Position numbers and translations under genes: made by a program
Shown here: positions 7,977 to 16,833 of the stretch, piece after piece
Layout of the letters: every line of letters starts with the position of its first letter
How positions within the stretch are numbered: the first letter of the stretch is position 1
Assembly (NCBI GenBank): GCA_020350725.1
Contig: CP070719.1
Span: forward strand, 1,647,965-1,693,106
DNA length: 45,142 nt
Source of the DNA: a bacterium
GTDB lineage: Bacteria; BMS3Abin14
Reading direction: 5' to 3'
The notes under the pieces: model-generated
What the model was told of the DNA's origin: nothing
Databases searched by the model: none
What the model saw: only the letters and a program-made list of their open reading frames with translations

Positions 7977-9056
7977 GTGGAACGGATCGAGGTCGACCTC
8001 AAGGATCGTTCGTACACCATCCACATCGGCGATAATGCCTGGCAGCTGCTGCCGGAGTTCCTCGGGGATCCGGGGAGGGGCGGCAAGATCATGGTGGTGA
8101 CCGATGATCGGGTGGGCGGTCTCTACGCGGAACGCCTCATGAACTACCTGTCCGGCCACGGTGCGGAGGCGTGCTTCCACAGCATCCCGGAGGGGGAAGC
8201 GAGCAAATCGTTCTCCCACCTCGAGGGGCTGTGCCGGAGGATGGCCGAACAAGCCCTCGACAGGGATTGCCTCGTCCTGGCGATGGGAGGGGGCGTCGTC
8301 GGCGACCTGGCCGGTCTGGCCGCCTCCGTCTACCTCAGGGGCGTCCATTTCGTACAACTTCCCACCTCCCTCCTGGCCATGGTCGACAGCAGCGTGGGCG
8401 GAAAGACGGGGATCAACATCCCGGAGGGAAAGAATCTGGTCGGGACCTTCCACCAGCCTACAGCCGTTTTCATCGACACCTCCGTCCTGCCGACACTCAG
8501 CGCCAGGGACTGGTACGCGGGAATGGCGGAGGTCCTGAAGATCGCCCTCACTCTGGATCCCTCCCTTTTCGGGTATCTGGAGGAGGTCCGAGATCTGGGG
8601 CCGTCGGGTGGCGTCGATCCGGTCAGGATCGTCTCCGCGGCCTGCAGGAGAAAGGCGGAGATCGTCCGGGAGGATGAGAGAGAATCCGGGCTGAGGCGGG
8701 TGCTCAATTTCGGACATACCGCCGCCCACGCCCTGGAGGCGTCATTGGGCTACGGGGTCATCCGCCACGGAGAGGCGGTGGTCCTCGGCATGATGGCGGC
8801 CCTGGAGCTGTCCCGGAGGCTGTGCGGTCTGCCGGATGGCGGACACCGGCGGGCAATGGAGGTCCTTTCCCGGGTCCCCGTCCCCGTGACCGCTCTGCCG
8901 GAGGAGGCGGCAGGTTTTCTCTCCCGGGACAAGAAGAGCCGGCAGGGAGAGGTGACGGCCGTCCTCCTTGAGGATATCGGGAAGGTCGCCCTGGTGCCTT
9001 TGGACCGGCCTGAAGATCTGGTCGACGCCCTCAGGGATGCTCTGGACAGGCGGTGA
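7977..9056 (+). CDS. aroB: 3-dehydroquinate synthase
   Basis: Second enzyme of the shikimate pathway: NAD- and metal-dependent conversion of DAHP to 3-dehydroquinate. It has 359 residues. Signatures are the NAD-binding GGGVVGDLAGLAASVYLRG, the PTSLLAMVDSSVGGKTGIN stretch with the catalytic lysines, and the metal-binding histidines in LNFGHTAAHALE and IRHGEAVVLG. The GTG start at 7977 is supported by GGAG at 7968-7971. The 111-base gap after aroC holds no gene; the shikimate kinase gene often found between them in related genomes is absent. Confidence 0.95.
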   Translation: MERIEVDLKDRSYTIHIGDNAWQLLPEFLGDPGRGGKIMVVTDDRVGGLYAERLMNYLSGHGAEACFHSIPEGEASKSFSHLEGLCRRMAEQALDRDCLVLAMGGGVVGDLAGLAASVYLRGVHFVQLPTSLLAMVDSSVGGKTGINIPEGKNLVGTFHQPTAVFIDTSVLPTLSARDWYAGMAEVLKIALTLDPSLFGYLEEVRDLGPSGGVDPVRIVSAACRRKAEIVREDERESGLRRVLNFGHTAAHALEASLGYGVIRHGEAVVLGMMAALELSRRLCGLPDGGHRRAMEVLSRVPVPVTALPEEAAGFLSRDKKSRQGEVTAVLLEDIGKVALVPLDRPEDLVDALRDALDRR

Positions 9057-9450
9057 TCACCGGTTCCCGGATGATGGGATGCTTTTCAATTCGGATCGGC
9101 TTTGCTCTTCAGACGGGTAAATGAACCGGCGCCGGCAGGACCGGAGGGAAATTGTCTCTCGAGCACCCCCTTTTCCGGTGTCCTTTTACCTGCCGGACGC
9201 CCGGAACTGCCGGGCAGAGAGACCTCTTTTTAACCGGGAGCGGGAAGCTGAAAACGGGAAACCTGCCCTCAGGGCATTGGTCATTGACTTGGTAGCGAGT
9301 TTCCAATAGCATCAACAGGTTATAAGCTGTCCGTCCCCGGGGAAGGGGTGCATCGAAGCCGCTCCATACCGGACCTCTGGGAGGGGTCCGGGCTTTGGGA
9401 AGGGGCTTGGACGGCTGCCCGTTGCCCGGTTGCAACCGGCGGAGGATCCG
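9057..9450. other. 394-base spacer between aroB and the TPR gene
   Basis: No convincing gene. A 6-bp hairpin GCCCGG/CCGGGC (9199-9215) followed ten bases later by five Ts may be a weak terminator for aroB. The promoter at 9284-9312 lies in its second half, leaving a transcribed leader of about 130 bases before the next start. Confidence 0.5.
9284..9312 (+). promoter_or_regulatory. candidate sigma70 promoter
   Basis: TTGACT (9284-9289), a 17-base spacer and TAGCAT (9307-9312). It would start a transcription unit running through the TPR, roadblock, AroQ-like, efp and acc genes, all of which are closely spaced. Confidence 0.45.
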
Positions 9451-10743
9451 ATGAACGACCAAGACATCCAGCGTTACGAACAGATGCTGTCGGATGATCC
9501 GAACTCCAGGGCCTTCGCCCCCCTGGCGGACGCCTACAGGAAAGCCGGTAAGCTGGAAGACGCCATCCGGGTGGCGGAGTCGGGAGTCCGACGACATCCC
9601 CACTACAGCGGAGGCCTGGTCGTCCTCGGACGGGCCCTTCTCGAGGCGGGAGAGATGGGAAAGGCCATGGAGATCATGGAGAGGGCCGTCCAGGAGGCCC
9701 CCGAGAACTACCTGGCCCAGAAGACCCTGGGAAAGATCGCCAAGGTGAAGGGAGAAAATGAGAGAGCCGTGAAGGCCTATAAGGCGGCCCTCCTGCTGAG
9801 CCCGGAGGACAAGGAGATCGAGGGTGAGCTCAGGGCCCTGGAGGGAAAAGTATACAGGCCCAACGGCCTCGATTTCGTCCCGGAGGTCCCGGACGCCGGC
9901 GGTCCGGAACCGGTGAAACCCGCCGGACCCGCCCCCTCACCGGCCGACTCTGCCATTGAACCCCTCGGTGATGGTGCGACCGAAGACCTACCCGAGGTAT
10001 CACCGTCGGAGGTCGTTGAGAAAAAAGGGGAACCGGGAGCCGATCTTCCCGAACATCTGGCACCCCTCACGGAGGGGATCGGTTGGGGCCAGGACGACGA
10101 GGACCCTGAGGTCTACTACCAGCGGACCCCTCTCGCCCAAGGTGTCGACGAGGAGGACGTTCCGGATTTTATCCGGGAACTTACCGGCATTGGTCCGGAG
10201 CCTGAGCAGGATCTACCCACCCGACCCGGGACCGAGGCGGCGGTCGTCACGCCGCCTGACGCAGCCGGTGAGGGCATACCCGAAACTCCCACCGAACAGC
10301 ACCCACCGGAGGAGGCAGCCGCTGCTGTTTCGACGGGGGCCGTGACCGTCGGGGAGACCGTCGGCGCCGGCGGCGGCGATGCGGTCGAGGATCGGGCGGG
10401 GACCGGGAAGAGAGCCGAGCCGCCGCCGGCTGAGAAATCCCCTTCCCCGGGTGAAGGGGATGATCCGGCGGAACCCGGGGAAGAGGGAGTCTCCACCGAG
10501 ACGCTGGCCGATCTCTATGCGGAACAGGGACTGACCGACCAGGCGGTGGCGATCTATCGGAGGCTGCTGGAGGCAAAACCGGACGACGCCGCACTGGTCG
10601 AGAAGATCCGGGCAGCGGAAGAACGGCAGGAGAGAACGGCACCGGAGCCTGCCGTGCAGGCGCCGGCACGCCCCGGAAGCGAAGATGTGGTGGCGGTCCT
10701 GGAAAAGTGGTTGGAGAATGTAGAAAGGATGAGACGGCGATGA
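9451..10743 (+). CDS. TPR protein with acidic proline-rich linker
   Basis: A cytoplasmic scaffold-type protein of 430 residues with no signal peptide. The N-terminal block (about residues 1-135) contains three to four TPR units, for example SRAFAPLADAYRKAGKLEDAI and AQKTLGKIAKVKGENERAV. A long Pro/Glu/Ala/Gly-rich disordered linker follows (about 140-340), then one C-terminal TPR (TLADLYAEQGLTDQAVAIYRRL, about 350-395) and a terminal helix (VVAVLEKWLENVERMRRR). GGAGG at 9441-9445 supports ATG 9451. Its stop overlaps the roadblock gene start (ATGA), so the two proteins are probably made together and may interact. Specific function unknown. Confidence 0.85.
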   Translation: MNDQDIQRYEQMLSDDPNSRAFAPLADAYRKAGKLEDAIRVAESGVRRHPHYSGGLVVLGRALLEAGEMGKAMEIMERAVQEAPENYLAQKTLGKIAKVKGENERAVKAYKAALLLSPEDKEIEGELRALEGKVYRPNGLDFVPEVPDAGGPEPVKPAGPAPSPADSAIEPLGDGATEDLPEVSPSEVVEKKGEPGADLPEHLAPLTEGIGWGQDDEDPEVYYQRTPLAQGVDEEDVPDFIRELTGIGPEPEQDLPTRPGTEAAVVTPPDAAGEGIPETPTEQHPPEEAAAAVSTGAVTVGETVGAGGGDAVEDRAGTGKRAEPPPAEKSPSPGEGDDPAEPGEEGVSTETLADLYAEQGLTDQAVAIYRRLLEAKPDDAALVEKIRAAEERQERTAPEPAVQAPARPGSEDVVAVLEKWLENVERMRRR

Positions 10744-11099
10744 TCTTCCAGGAAACCCTCAGGGAAATCGTGGAACGCGCCGATGGCGTTCAGGGAGCGG
10801 TCATCATGGGGATGGACGGCATCGCCATCGGGGAGCACATTGTCGATCCTGCCTGCAGCATCCAGACCGTGGGGATCGAGTACGCCAGCGCCATCAAGAG
10901 CATTCAGAAGGCCGCGCACTCACTGGAGGCCGGGGACGTCCAGGAGGTGATCATCAACACGTCGAGCAGCGTGACCATCCTCCGGCTCATTACCCGCGAA
11001 TACTTTATCGCCCTATCCCTCCTGCCGGACGGCAATCACGGAAGGGCGAGATATCTCCTGAGACTGGCCGTACCCAGGCTGTCCGGAGAGTTCCTGTGA
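10740..11099 (+). CDS. roadblock/LC7 domain protein
   Basis: A single roadblock/LC7 domain of 119 residues: helix (FQETLREIVERADGVQG), strand (AVIMGMDGIAIG), the long helix (IEYASAIKSIQKAAHSL), then strands (VQEVIINTSSSVTILRLI, YFIALSLL) and a last helix. Relatives such as MglB act as partners or GTPase-activating proteins of small Ras-like GTPases in polarity and motility. No GTPase gene lies in this window. ATG 10740 overlaps the upstream TPR stop by four bases. The end overlaps the next gene as GTGA. The MglB-like role is inference; the fold assignment is good. Confidence 0.88.
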   Translation: MIFQETLREIVERADGVQGAVIMGMDGIAIGEHIVDPACSIQTVGIEYASAIKSIQKAAHSLEAGDVQEVIINTSSSVTILRLITREYFIALSLLPDGNHGRARYLLRLAVPRLSGEFL

Positions 11100-11425
11100 A
11101 CAAGGTTCTCGACGTCCAGAAGCCCAACCTGAGCCCCCCGGGCTGTCCGGATAGGGACGGCCACGGGTCCGTGGCCGTTGAGCTGGCCCACGGCACTCCC
11201 CGGGAGGATGGAAAGGACGCGGGTGTCGGGATCGACACCGCCCGGTCCTCCCGGGAGAGGGGGGTGGCAGCCACCATTATCATTCCCGCCGGCTATTCAC
11301 TCACCAACCTGGCCATAACGGACGCCCCGTGGGCAGTCGACCTGCCCGGCATTGAGGTCCCCGCGTCGAACATCCTCGCCCTTGAGGGGATCCGCGATAT
11401 GGTCAGGCCCGAATCGCCGGAATAG
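11096..11425 (+). CDS. degenerate AroQ-like protein lacking catalytic residues
   Basis: 109 residues that align along most of a type II 3-dehydroquinate dehydratase (normally about 145). KVLDVQKPNLSPPG matches the KILVLHGPNLNLLG opening. ATIIIPAGYSLTNLAITDA matches the IIINPGAYTHTSVALRDA core. AVDLPGIEVPASNILALEG matches the AVDLPVIEVHLSNIHAREE region. The catalytic residues are gone: the core Asn is Pro64, the THTS His is Leu69, the EVH His is Pro89, and the REPxxYG loop is not recognisable. The C-terminal 30 or so residues are missing. GTG 11096 has a good ribosome site (GGAGAG) and is coupled to the roadblock stop. It sits at the position before efp where related genomes keep aroQ. It is probably a pseudoenzyme or decaying gene and cannot supply dehydroquinase activity. 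Confidence 0.7.
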   Translation: MNKVLDVQKPNLSPPGCPDRDGHGSVAVELAHGTPREDGKDAGVGIDTARSSRERGVAATIIIPAGYSLTNLAITDAPWAVDLPGIEVPASNILALEGIRDMVRPESPE

Positions 11426-11438
11426 GAGGGAACTCGTT

Positions 11439-11999
11439 TTGATTGCCACGAATCAGTTCAGGAGAGGACTGAAGGTTGAACTCGACGGCGAACCCTATGC
11501 GATAGTGGAGTTTCAGCATGTCAAGCCCGGCAAAGGGGGAGCCTTCGTGAGGACAAAGCTCAAAAGCCTCGTGTCCGGCAACGTGATCGACCGGACCTTC
11601 CGGTCCGGGGAAAAGGTCAAGCGTCCGGATTTCGAGGAGAAGGAAATGCAGTATCTCTACGGTGACGAGAACGGTTACCATTTTATGGATCTGGTCAGCT
11701 ACGAGCAGATCCAGGTCTCCCCCGATGACCTGGGAGACTCCATCGGTTTCCTGCAGGAGCAGGTCAACGTTTCGGTCCAGCTCTACAACGGGAAACCCAT
11801 CGGAGTCGAACTTCCCATTTTCGTCGAACTGAAAGTGGTCAAATCGGAACCGGGGGTCAAGGGGGACACCGCTTCCGGTGCCACCAAGCCGGCCGAGCTG
11901 GAAACCGGTGCCGTTATTCAGGTCCCCCTTTTCGTTGAAGAAGGTGAGGTGGTCAAGATCGACACCCGGACCGGGGATTATGTCGAGAGGGTCAAATGA
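11439..11999 (+). CDS. efp: translation elongation factor P
   Basis: Relieves ribosome stalling at proline runs. It has 186 residues, close to the usual 185-188, with the three beta-barrel domains. The tip loop VKPGKGGAFVRTKL carries Lys32, the residue that is beta-lysylated in EpmA-type organisms. The C-terminal domain shows the family signature region GAVIQVPLFVEEGEVVKIDTRTGDYVERV. The start is TTG 11439, eight bases after AGGAGGG (11424-11430); the longer upstream frame has no ribosome site. It follows the AroQ-like gene by 13 bases and precedes accB by ten, matching the aroQ-efp-accB-accC order of relatives. Confidence 0.95.
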   Translation: MIATNQFRRGLKVELDGEPYAIVEFQHVKPGKGGAFVRTKLKSLVSGNVIDRTFRSGEKVKRPDFEEKEMQYLYGDENGYHFMDLVSYEQIQVSPDDLGDSIGFLQEQVNVSVQLYNGKPIGVELPIFVELKVVKSEPGVKGDTASGATKPAELETGAVIQVPLFVEEGEVVKIDTRTGDYVERVK

Positions 12000-12009
12000 G
12001 GATGGAAAC

Positions 12010-12480
12010 ATGGAGATGAAAGAGATCAGGGAAATTCTGAAACTGCTGGAGAAACACGATATCACGGATTTCACCCTTCAGAGGGGAGACCACAGAATAA
12101 GGGTGCGGCGGGGAGGAGCCGTCTTCGAGCGGGAGGTGGCGGTTCCGGTGAAAACGGCCCCGTCTCCCGGAATGGTGCCCCCCCCATCCCCTGTTGAAGC
12201 CCCGGCCGCTCAGCCGGAAACCCTGGCCGTCGGCGAGAAACAGTTTGTGGTCACCTCGCCCATCGTGGGAACCTTCTACAGGGCGCCGTCCCCGGAGTCA
12301 CCGCCCTATGTCGATGTCGGTCAGACGGTGAGCAAGGGTACGGTCCTGTGTATCGTCGAGGCCATGAAGATCATGAACGAGATCGAGAGTGAGGTGAACG
12401 GCAAGATCTCCGCCATCCTTGTGGAGAACGCCCAGCCCGTCGAATACGGTGAACCTCTCTTCATCATCGATCTGGCCTGA
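12010..12480 (+). CDS. accB: biotin carboxyl carrier protein of acetyl-CoA carboxylase
   Basis: Carries the biotin that shuttles carboxyl groups in the first step of fatty acid synthesis. It has 156 residues, the same as in E. coli. Residues 1-40 are the helical oligomerisation segment ([20 protein letters not shown]), followed by a Pro/Ala linker (about 50-78) and the biotinyl domain. The biotin attachment motif [10 protein letters not shown] puts the modified lysine at position 120. ATG 12010 follows GAGG (11998-12001) by eight bases. The accC start is two bases after the stop, so the pair is cotranscribed. Confidence 0.96.
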   Translation: MEMKEIREILKLLEKHDITDFTLQRGDHRIRVRRGGAVFEREVAVPVKTAPSPGMVPPPSPVEAPAAQPETLAVGEKQFVVTSPIVGTFYRAPSPESPPYVDVGQTVSKGTVLCIVEAMKIMNEIESEVNGKISAILVENAQPVEYGEPLFIIDLA

Positions 12481-12482
12481 TA

Positions 12483-13826
12483 ATGTCCAGACTTTTTTCC
12501 AAAATCCTCATCGCCAACAGGGGTGAGATCGCTCTCAGGGTCATAAGGGCCTGCAGGGAACTGGGCATCAAGACAGTGGCTCTTTTTTCCGAGGCCGACC
12601 GGGATTCCCTCCATGCGCGCTTCGCGGACGAGAGCATCTGCATCGGCCCTCCCAACAGCCAGCAGAGCTATCTGAATATTCCGGCAGGTATCAGCGCCGC
12701 CGAGATCTCCGATGCCGAGGCGATCCATCCCGGCTACGGGTTCCTTGCTGAGAACCCTGAATTCGCTGAGGTCTGCGAGGCGAGTGGGATCACCTTTATC
12801 GGGCCCCAGTCCGCCCACATCAAGCTCATGGGCAACAAGATCCAGGCCCGTAAACTCGCCGTTCGGGCCGGCGTCCCCATTCCCGGCGGCCTTGACGGCC
12901 TCGACGATCCCGAGGAGGCGCTGCACGGAGCCAAGAAACTCGGCTTTCCCGTCATCATCAAGGCTGCCGCCGGAGGAGGGGGGCGGGGGATCCGGGTCGT
13001 CCATTCCGAGGCATCCTTCCGGACCGCCTTCTCCATGGCTCAATCCGAGGCCGGTTCCTCTTTCGGCAACCCGGAGGTCTACGTGGAGAGGTTCATCGAA
13101 TCGCCCCGGCACGTGGAGATCCAGATACTCGCCGACCACCATGGCAATATCGTTCACCTGGGGGAAAGGGAGTGCAGCATACAGAGGAGATATCAGAAGC
13201 TCATCGAGGAGTCACCGTCGCCCGCGTTGGACGAAAAACTGAGACGAAAGATGGGTGAGGCGGCTGTCGCCTTGACCAGGGAGGCCGGATATGTCAACGC
13301 CGGTACCGTGGAATTCCTCCTGGACGGTGATGGAAACTTCTTCTTCATGGAGATGAATACCAGGATCCAGGTCGAACATCCCGTGACGGAGATGGTGACG
13401 GGCGTGGACCTCGTCAAGGAGCAGATCAGGATCAGCGCGAACATGCCCCTCGATATCAGGCAGGAGGACGTTGTCCTCAGGGGCCACGCCATCGAGTGCC
13501 GGATCAACGCCGAGGACCCCGAGAAATTCACACCGAACCCCGGTACCATCAGTTTTTACTATGCTCCGGGGGGACCGGGGATCAGGGTGGATTCGGCGGC
13601 TTTCGAGTCCTATTACATACCGCCCTACTACGATTCCATGGTGGCGAAGCTCATCGCTCACGGTCGTGACCGTGAGGAGGCCCTGTCCAGGATGCAGAGG
13701 GCCCTGGAGGAATTCGTGATCGAGGGGGTCAAGACGACCCTGCCCCTTCACCTGCGCATCCTCGGAAAGATGAAGTTCAGGAAGGGAGAATACGGCACCG
13801 ACTTTCTCGATAAGATGCTGTCGTAG
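12483..13826 (+). CDS. accC: biotin carboxylase subunit of acetyl-CoA carboxylase
   Basis: ATP-dependent carboxylation of biotin on AccB. It has 447 residues, the usual length. The N-terminal domain begins [28 protein letters not shown]. The ATP-grasp domain shows the glycine-rich loop [13 protein letters not shown] (about 160-172), ERECSIQRR and the [19 protein letters not shown] catalytic segment (about 286-305). The C-terminal domain ([13 protein letters not shown] onward) is complete. The ribosome site is weak, consistent with translational coupling to accB. No terminator is evident after it. Confidence 0.96.
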   Translation: MSRLFSKILIANRGEIALRVIRACRELGIKTVALFSEADRDSLHARFADESICIGPPNSQQSYLNIPAGISAAEISDAEAIHPGYGFLAENPEFAEVCEASGITFIGPQSAHIKLMGNKIQARKLAVRAGVPIPGGLDGLDDPEEALHGAKKLGFPVIIKAAAGGGGRGIRVVHSEASFRTAFSMAQSEAGSSFGNPEVYVERFIESPRHVEIQILADHHGNIVHLGERECSIQRRYQKLIEESPSPALDEKLRRKMGEAAVALTREAGYVNAGTVEFLLDGDGNFFFMEMNTRIQVEHPVTEMVTGVDLVKEQIRISANMPLDIRQEDVVLRGHAIECRINAEDPEKFTPNPGTISFYYAPGGPGIRVDSAAFESYYIPPYYDSMVAKLIAHGRDREEALSRMQRALEEFVIEGVKTTLPLHLRILGKMKFRKGEYGTDFLDKMLS

Positions 13827-13920
13827 GTTCGTCCCGGAGGGGAGTTCCTGAAAAGAAAAATTTCTGTTATGGTGTTAGATTAATTCAATTTCAACCGAAG
13901 GACATTTGCGGGAATCGTTA

Positions 13921-16821
13921 ATGGCGGACAAGGGAAAACTGCTTCAGCAGGCACAGAAACACCTTGCCAAGGGGAACCTGGACAAGGCCATCAGGGTCTT
14001 TCAACAGCTGGTCGATGCGGATCCGCGGGATTACAGGCTCCTCCTTCGCCTCGCCGACCTCCAGGCGCGGGCCGGCCGCAAGAAGGAAGCCATCGTCAAC
14101 TATGAGAAGATAGCCCAGATCCACATCCGCGACGAATTCTTCCCCAAGGCCATTGCGGTCTACAAGACCATCCTCCGGCTCAGCCCGGACTATCTCCTCG
14201 CCTATGAAAAGCTGGCCGATCTGTACAAGAAGCAGGGTCTCGAGGGTGAGGCCATCTCCCAGCTCCAGATACTTTACGAGGTTCACGAGAAAAAGCAGAG
14301 CATCGACAGGATGATCGACGTCCTGCGCCTCATGTCCGAGACCGACCCGGAGAATCTCGGCTTCCAGGTCAGGTTGGGCGAGACCCTGGCCAAGAAAGGC
14401 AATAAGAAGGAAGCGGCGGAGGCGTTCGCCAAGGCGGCGATGACCCTGAGCCGGAGAGGGTTCCACGACCGGGCATCAGAGCTTTTCAACAAGATCATCG
14501 TTCTCAACCCTGAAAACGTCGCCGTCCGCAAGGAGCTCTGCTCCCATTACCTCGAAAGCGGTCATTTCGAGGAGGCCAGGGGCGAGATCGAGGCCATCCT
14601 GGAGGCTGAACCGGATGATCCCAGAATGGTCCTTCTCCTGGGCCGGATCCTGTTCAAAGTGGGCGACTTTTCCGGCGGGACGGAAAACGTATTCCGGTCC
14701 ATCGAGATGTTTCAGCAGCAGGGGGATCTGGATAGGGTGATGAAAGAATTTCTCTTCGTCGCCCAGGTCCACCTGAAAAACGGTGAACTGGACGAGGCGG
14801 AAGCCTTCTACGGTGCGATCGAGCGCGCCGCCCCCGGCAGGGTCGAGGCCATCAGGGGATTGATCTCCGTCGGAGAGAGCCGGGGCGATTCTTCCATGAA
14901 GGGCCCCCTGCTGACCGCCCTCGGCAACGCTCTGGCCGCCGATGGAGACCTGGAAGGGGCCAGGGAAGCCTTCGAGCGAGTCCTCCAGCTGGACCCGCAC
15001 GATGAAGAGGCCAGGTCGCTACTGGAATCCCTGCCCGAGAGGGCTGAGGAGGCCGCCGCGACGCCCGAACCTCTCGATATTTCGGATATCAACGATGTGC
15101 TGGAATCCACGGCCCACATAGAGGACTCCGATGAGGTGGAGGAGTCCGTAGCTCTCACCGGGGCCGAGGTGGAAATGGAGGACATCCAGGAACTGGCCGA
15201 CATGATCTCCGTATCCGAGGACGAGGACGGGGAAGAGGAAATTTGGGACGACCGTCCCGGTGAGGCGGATGCCGGCGAGTTCCAGGTTGACGACAGTGAA
15301 ATGGACGACGAATTACTCGAATTCGTCGTCGAGTCGCCGGACGACGGGTATCCGACCGAGACCTCCGACAGCGAAGCACTGGAGGGGATCGGATTCCCGG
15401 ACGTTGCCTCCGAGACGTCTCTGGAGGACGGACTCCTCGAGATCGACGTGTACAGGAAGTACGGTCTCATGGACAAGGTGATGGATATTCTTGCCGATCT
15501 CGAGGCCCGTTTTCCCGGTGACAGGGGAGTCCTCGCGAAGGGGCTTGAAGTCTACACCGAAGCGGGAAGCGTCAGGGCGGCCGAGGTCGGCGCAGACCTG
15601 GTCCGGGCCCTTCTGGACAGTGAAGAGACCGGGGAGGCAAGGGAGGTCTACCGGGAGATCTCTCGATCGTTCCCCGATGCGCCCGGGGTGTCAGCCCTCG
15701 CCGATCTCTTTCCGCAGGACACCGGCTCGGCATCCGGGACGGAGGGTCCCGGTGTGGAACTGGCGGACGTTATCGCCCGGGAGACCCTGGGTGCGGATCC
15801 TTCGGGCGAGGGCGATGCCGTCCCTCGGGCCGATGGGGATCCCTACACCGAGGAGATGGAAGAGGCGGACTTCTTCCTCTCGCAGGACCTCCTCGAGGAT
15901 GCCGAGGGAATATACAACGATATTCTTCTGAAGGATCCCGATCACCATGGTGCCCGGGTCGCCCTGACCAGGCTCAATGCAAAATCGTCCCCTTCCCCCC
16001 AGCCCCCGGCGGTTCCCCACCGGCCCGACGCGCCGGTCACGAAACCGGCTCCCGCGGTTGAGGCAGGGGAAGCGACATCCACCGTTGAGGTCAAGGGGAT
16101 CCTTACCGTGAAGGACTCCTCGCCCGAGACGGACGGCTTCCTGGATCTTGCCGACGAGCTCAGGACGGAACTCGGCAAGGAATTCGACGCGGAACCACCC
16201 GCCAGGAAGCCTCAGGAGGGACCGGTTACCTTCGAAGAGATCTTTGCCCAGTTCAAAAAGGGCATCGAGGAAACCCTGGGGGAACAGGAGTACGAGACCC
16301 ACTACAATCTGGGGATTGCCTACAAGGACATGGGCCTTGTCGATGACGCGATAAGGGAACTGGAGATCTCGTCGAGGGATCCCCACCTCCTTCACGAGAG
16401 CCTCAGCCTGATGGCGATGTGTTTCATGGAGAAGAGCGATCACGACTCGGCGGTGAAGACTCTCCTGAAAGCCATGGAATCGGCGAGACAGGAGCACCTG
16501 GCTGGTCTGAATTTCCAGCTGGGACAGGCCTACGAGGCGAAGAGAGAGTGGGGGCTGTCCCTTCAGGCATATGAAAAAGTCAGGGATCTGGACGGTTCCA
16601 TGGAGGGTATCGGCGAGGCGGTTGACAGGGTTCGGGATCGTATGACCGGCCCTCAGGAAGAGCCTCCCTCGACCCAGCCGGAGGAGGACAGTCTCGACAG
16701 CATGCTATCGGACCTCATCAGGGAGGTGGAGGAGATCTCCCGGGAGAGTAAGGATGATCCCCCGTCCGACGACGACGATCCCTCCCCCAAGGCCAAAAAA
16801 GACAGGGTCTCATATCTGTAA
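13921..16821 (+). CDS. large TPR protein with acidic central region
   Basis: 966 residues, no signal peptide or membrane segment. Residues 1 to about 375 form a long TPR array (for example NLDKAIRVFQQLVDADPRDY, FPKAIAVYKTILRLSPDYLLAYEKLADLYKKQG, LEGAREAFERVLQLDPHDEEA). About 385-500 is strongly acidic and probably disordered, with many Asp/Glu runs. More TPR-like segments follow, and about 770-900 is a conserved C-terminal TPR block (FEEIFAQFKKGIEETLGEQ, THYNLGIAYKDMGLVDDAI). The tail is acidic with a short basic end. ATG 13921 is preferred, seven bases after GGGA; the TTG at 13906 has poor spacing. It precedes the ExeA-like ATPase by 12 bases. Function unknown; a scaffold for secretion or pilus assembly is a guess. 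Confidence 0.85.
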   Translation: MADKGKLLQQAQKHLAKGNLDKAIRVFQQLVDADPRDYRLLLRLADLQARAGRKKEAIVNYEKIAQIHIRDEFFPKAIAVYKTILRLSPDYLLAYEKLADLYKKQGLEGEAISQLQILYEVHEKKQSIDRMIDVLRLMSETDPENLGFQVRLGETLAKKGNKKEAAEAFAKAAMTLSRRGFHDRASELFNKIIVLNPENVAVRKELCSHYLESGHFEEARGEIEAILEAEPDDPRMVLLLGRILFKVGDFSGGTENVFRSIEMFQQQGDLDRVMKEFLFVAQVHLKNGELDEAEAFYGAIERAAPGRVEAIRGLISVGESRGDSSMKGPLLTALGNALAADGDLEGAREAFERVLQLDPHDEEARSLLESLPERAEEAAATPEPLDISDINDVLESTAHIEDSDEVEESVALTGAEVEMEDIQELADMISVSEDEDGEEEIWDDRPGEADAGEFQVDDSEMDDELLEFVVESPDDGYPTETSDSEALEGIGFPDVASETSLEDGLLEIDVYRKYGLMDKVMDILADLEARFPGDRGVLAKGLEVYTEAGSVRAAEVGADLVRALLDSEETGEAREVYREISRSFPDAPGVSALADLFPQDTGSASGTEGPGVELADVIARETLGADPSGEGDAVPRADGDPYTEEMEEADFFLSQDLLEDAEGIYNDILLKDPDHHGARVALTRLNAKSSPSPQPPAVPHRPDAPVTKPAPAVEAGEATSTVEVKGILTVKDSSPETDGFLDLADELRTELGKEFDAEPPARKPQEGPVTFEEIFAQFKKGIEETLGEQEYETHYNLGIAYKDMGLVDDAIRELEISSRDPHLLHESLSLMAMCFMEKSDHDSAVKTLLKAMESARQEHLAGLNFQLGQAYEAKREWGLSLQAYEKVRDLDGSMEGIGEAVDRVRDRMTGPQEEPPSTQPEEDSLDSMLSDLIREVEEISRESKDDPPSDDDDPSPKAKKDRVSYL

Positions 16822-16833
16822 GAGGACCGATCC

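Noticed and set aside
9121-9309. 62-codon frame upstream of the TPR gene
   Set aside because: It overlaps the predicted promoter and has no ribosome site or recognisable sequence.
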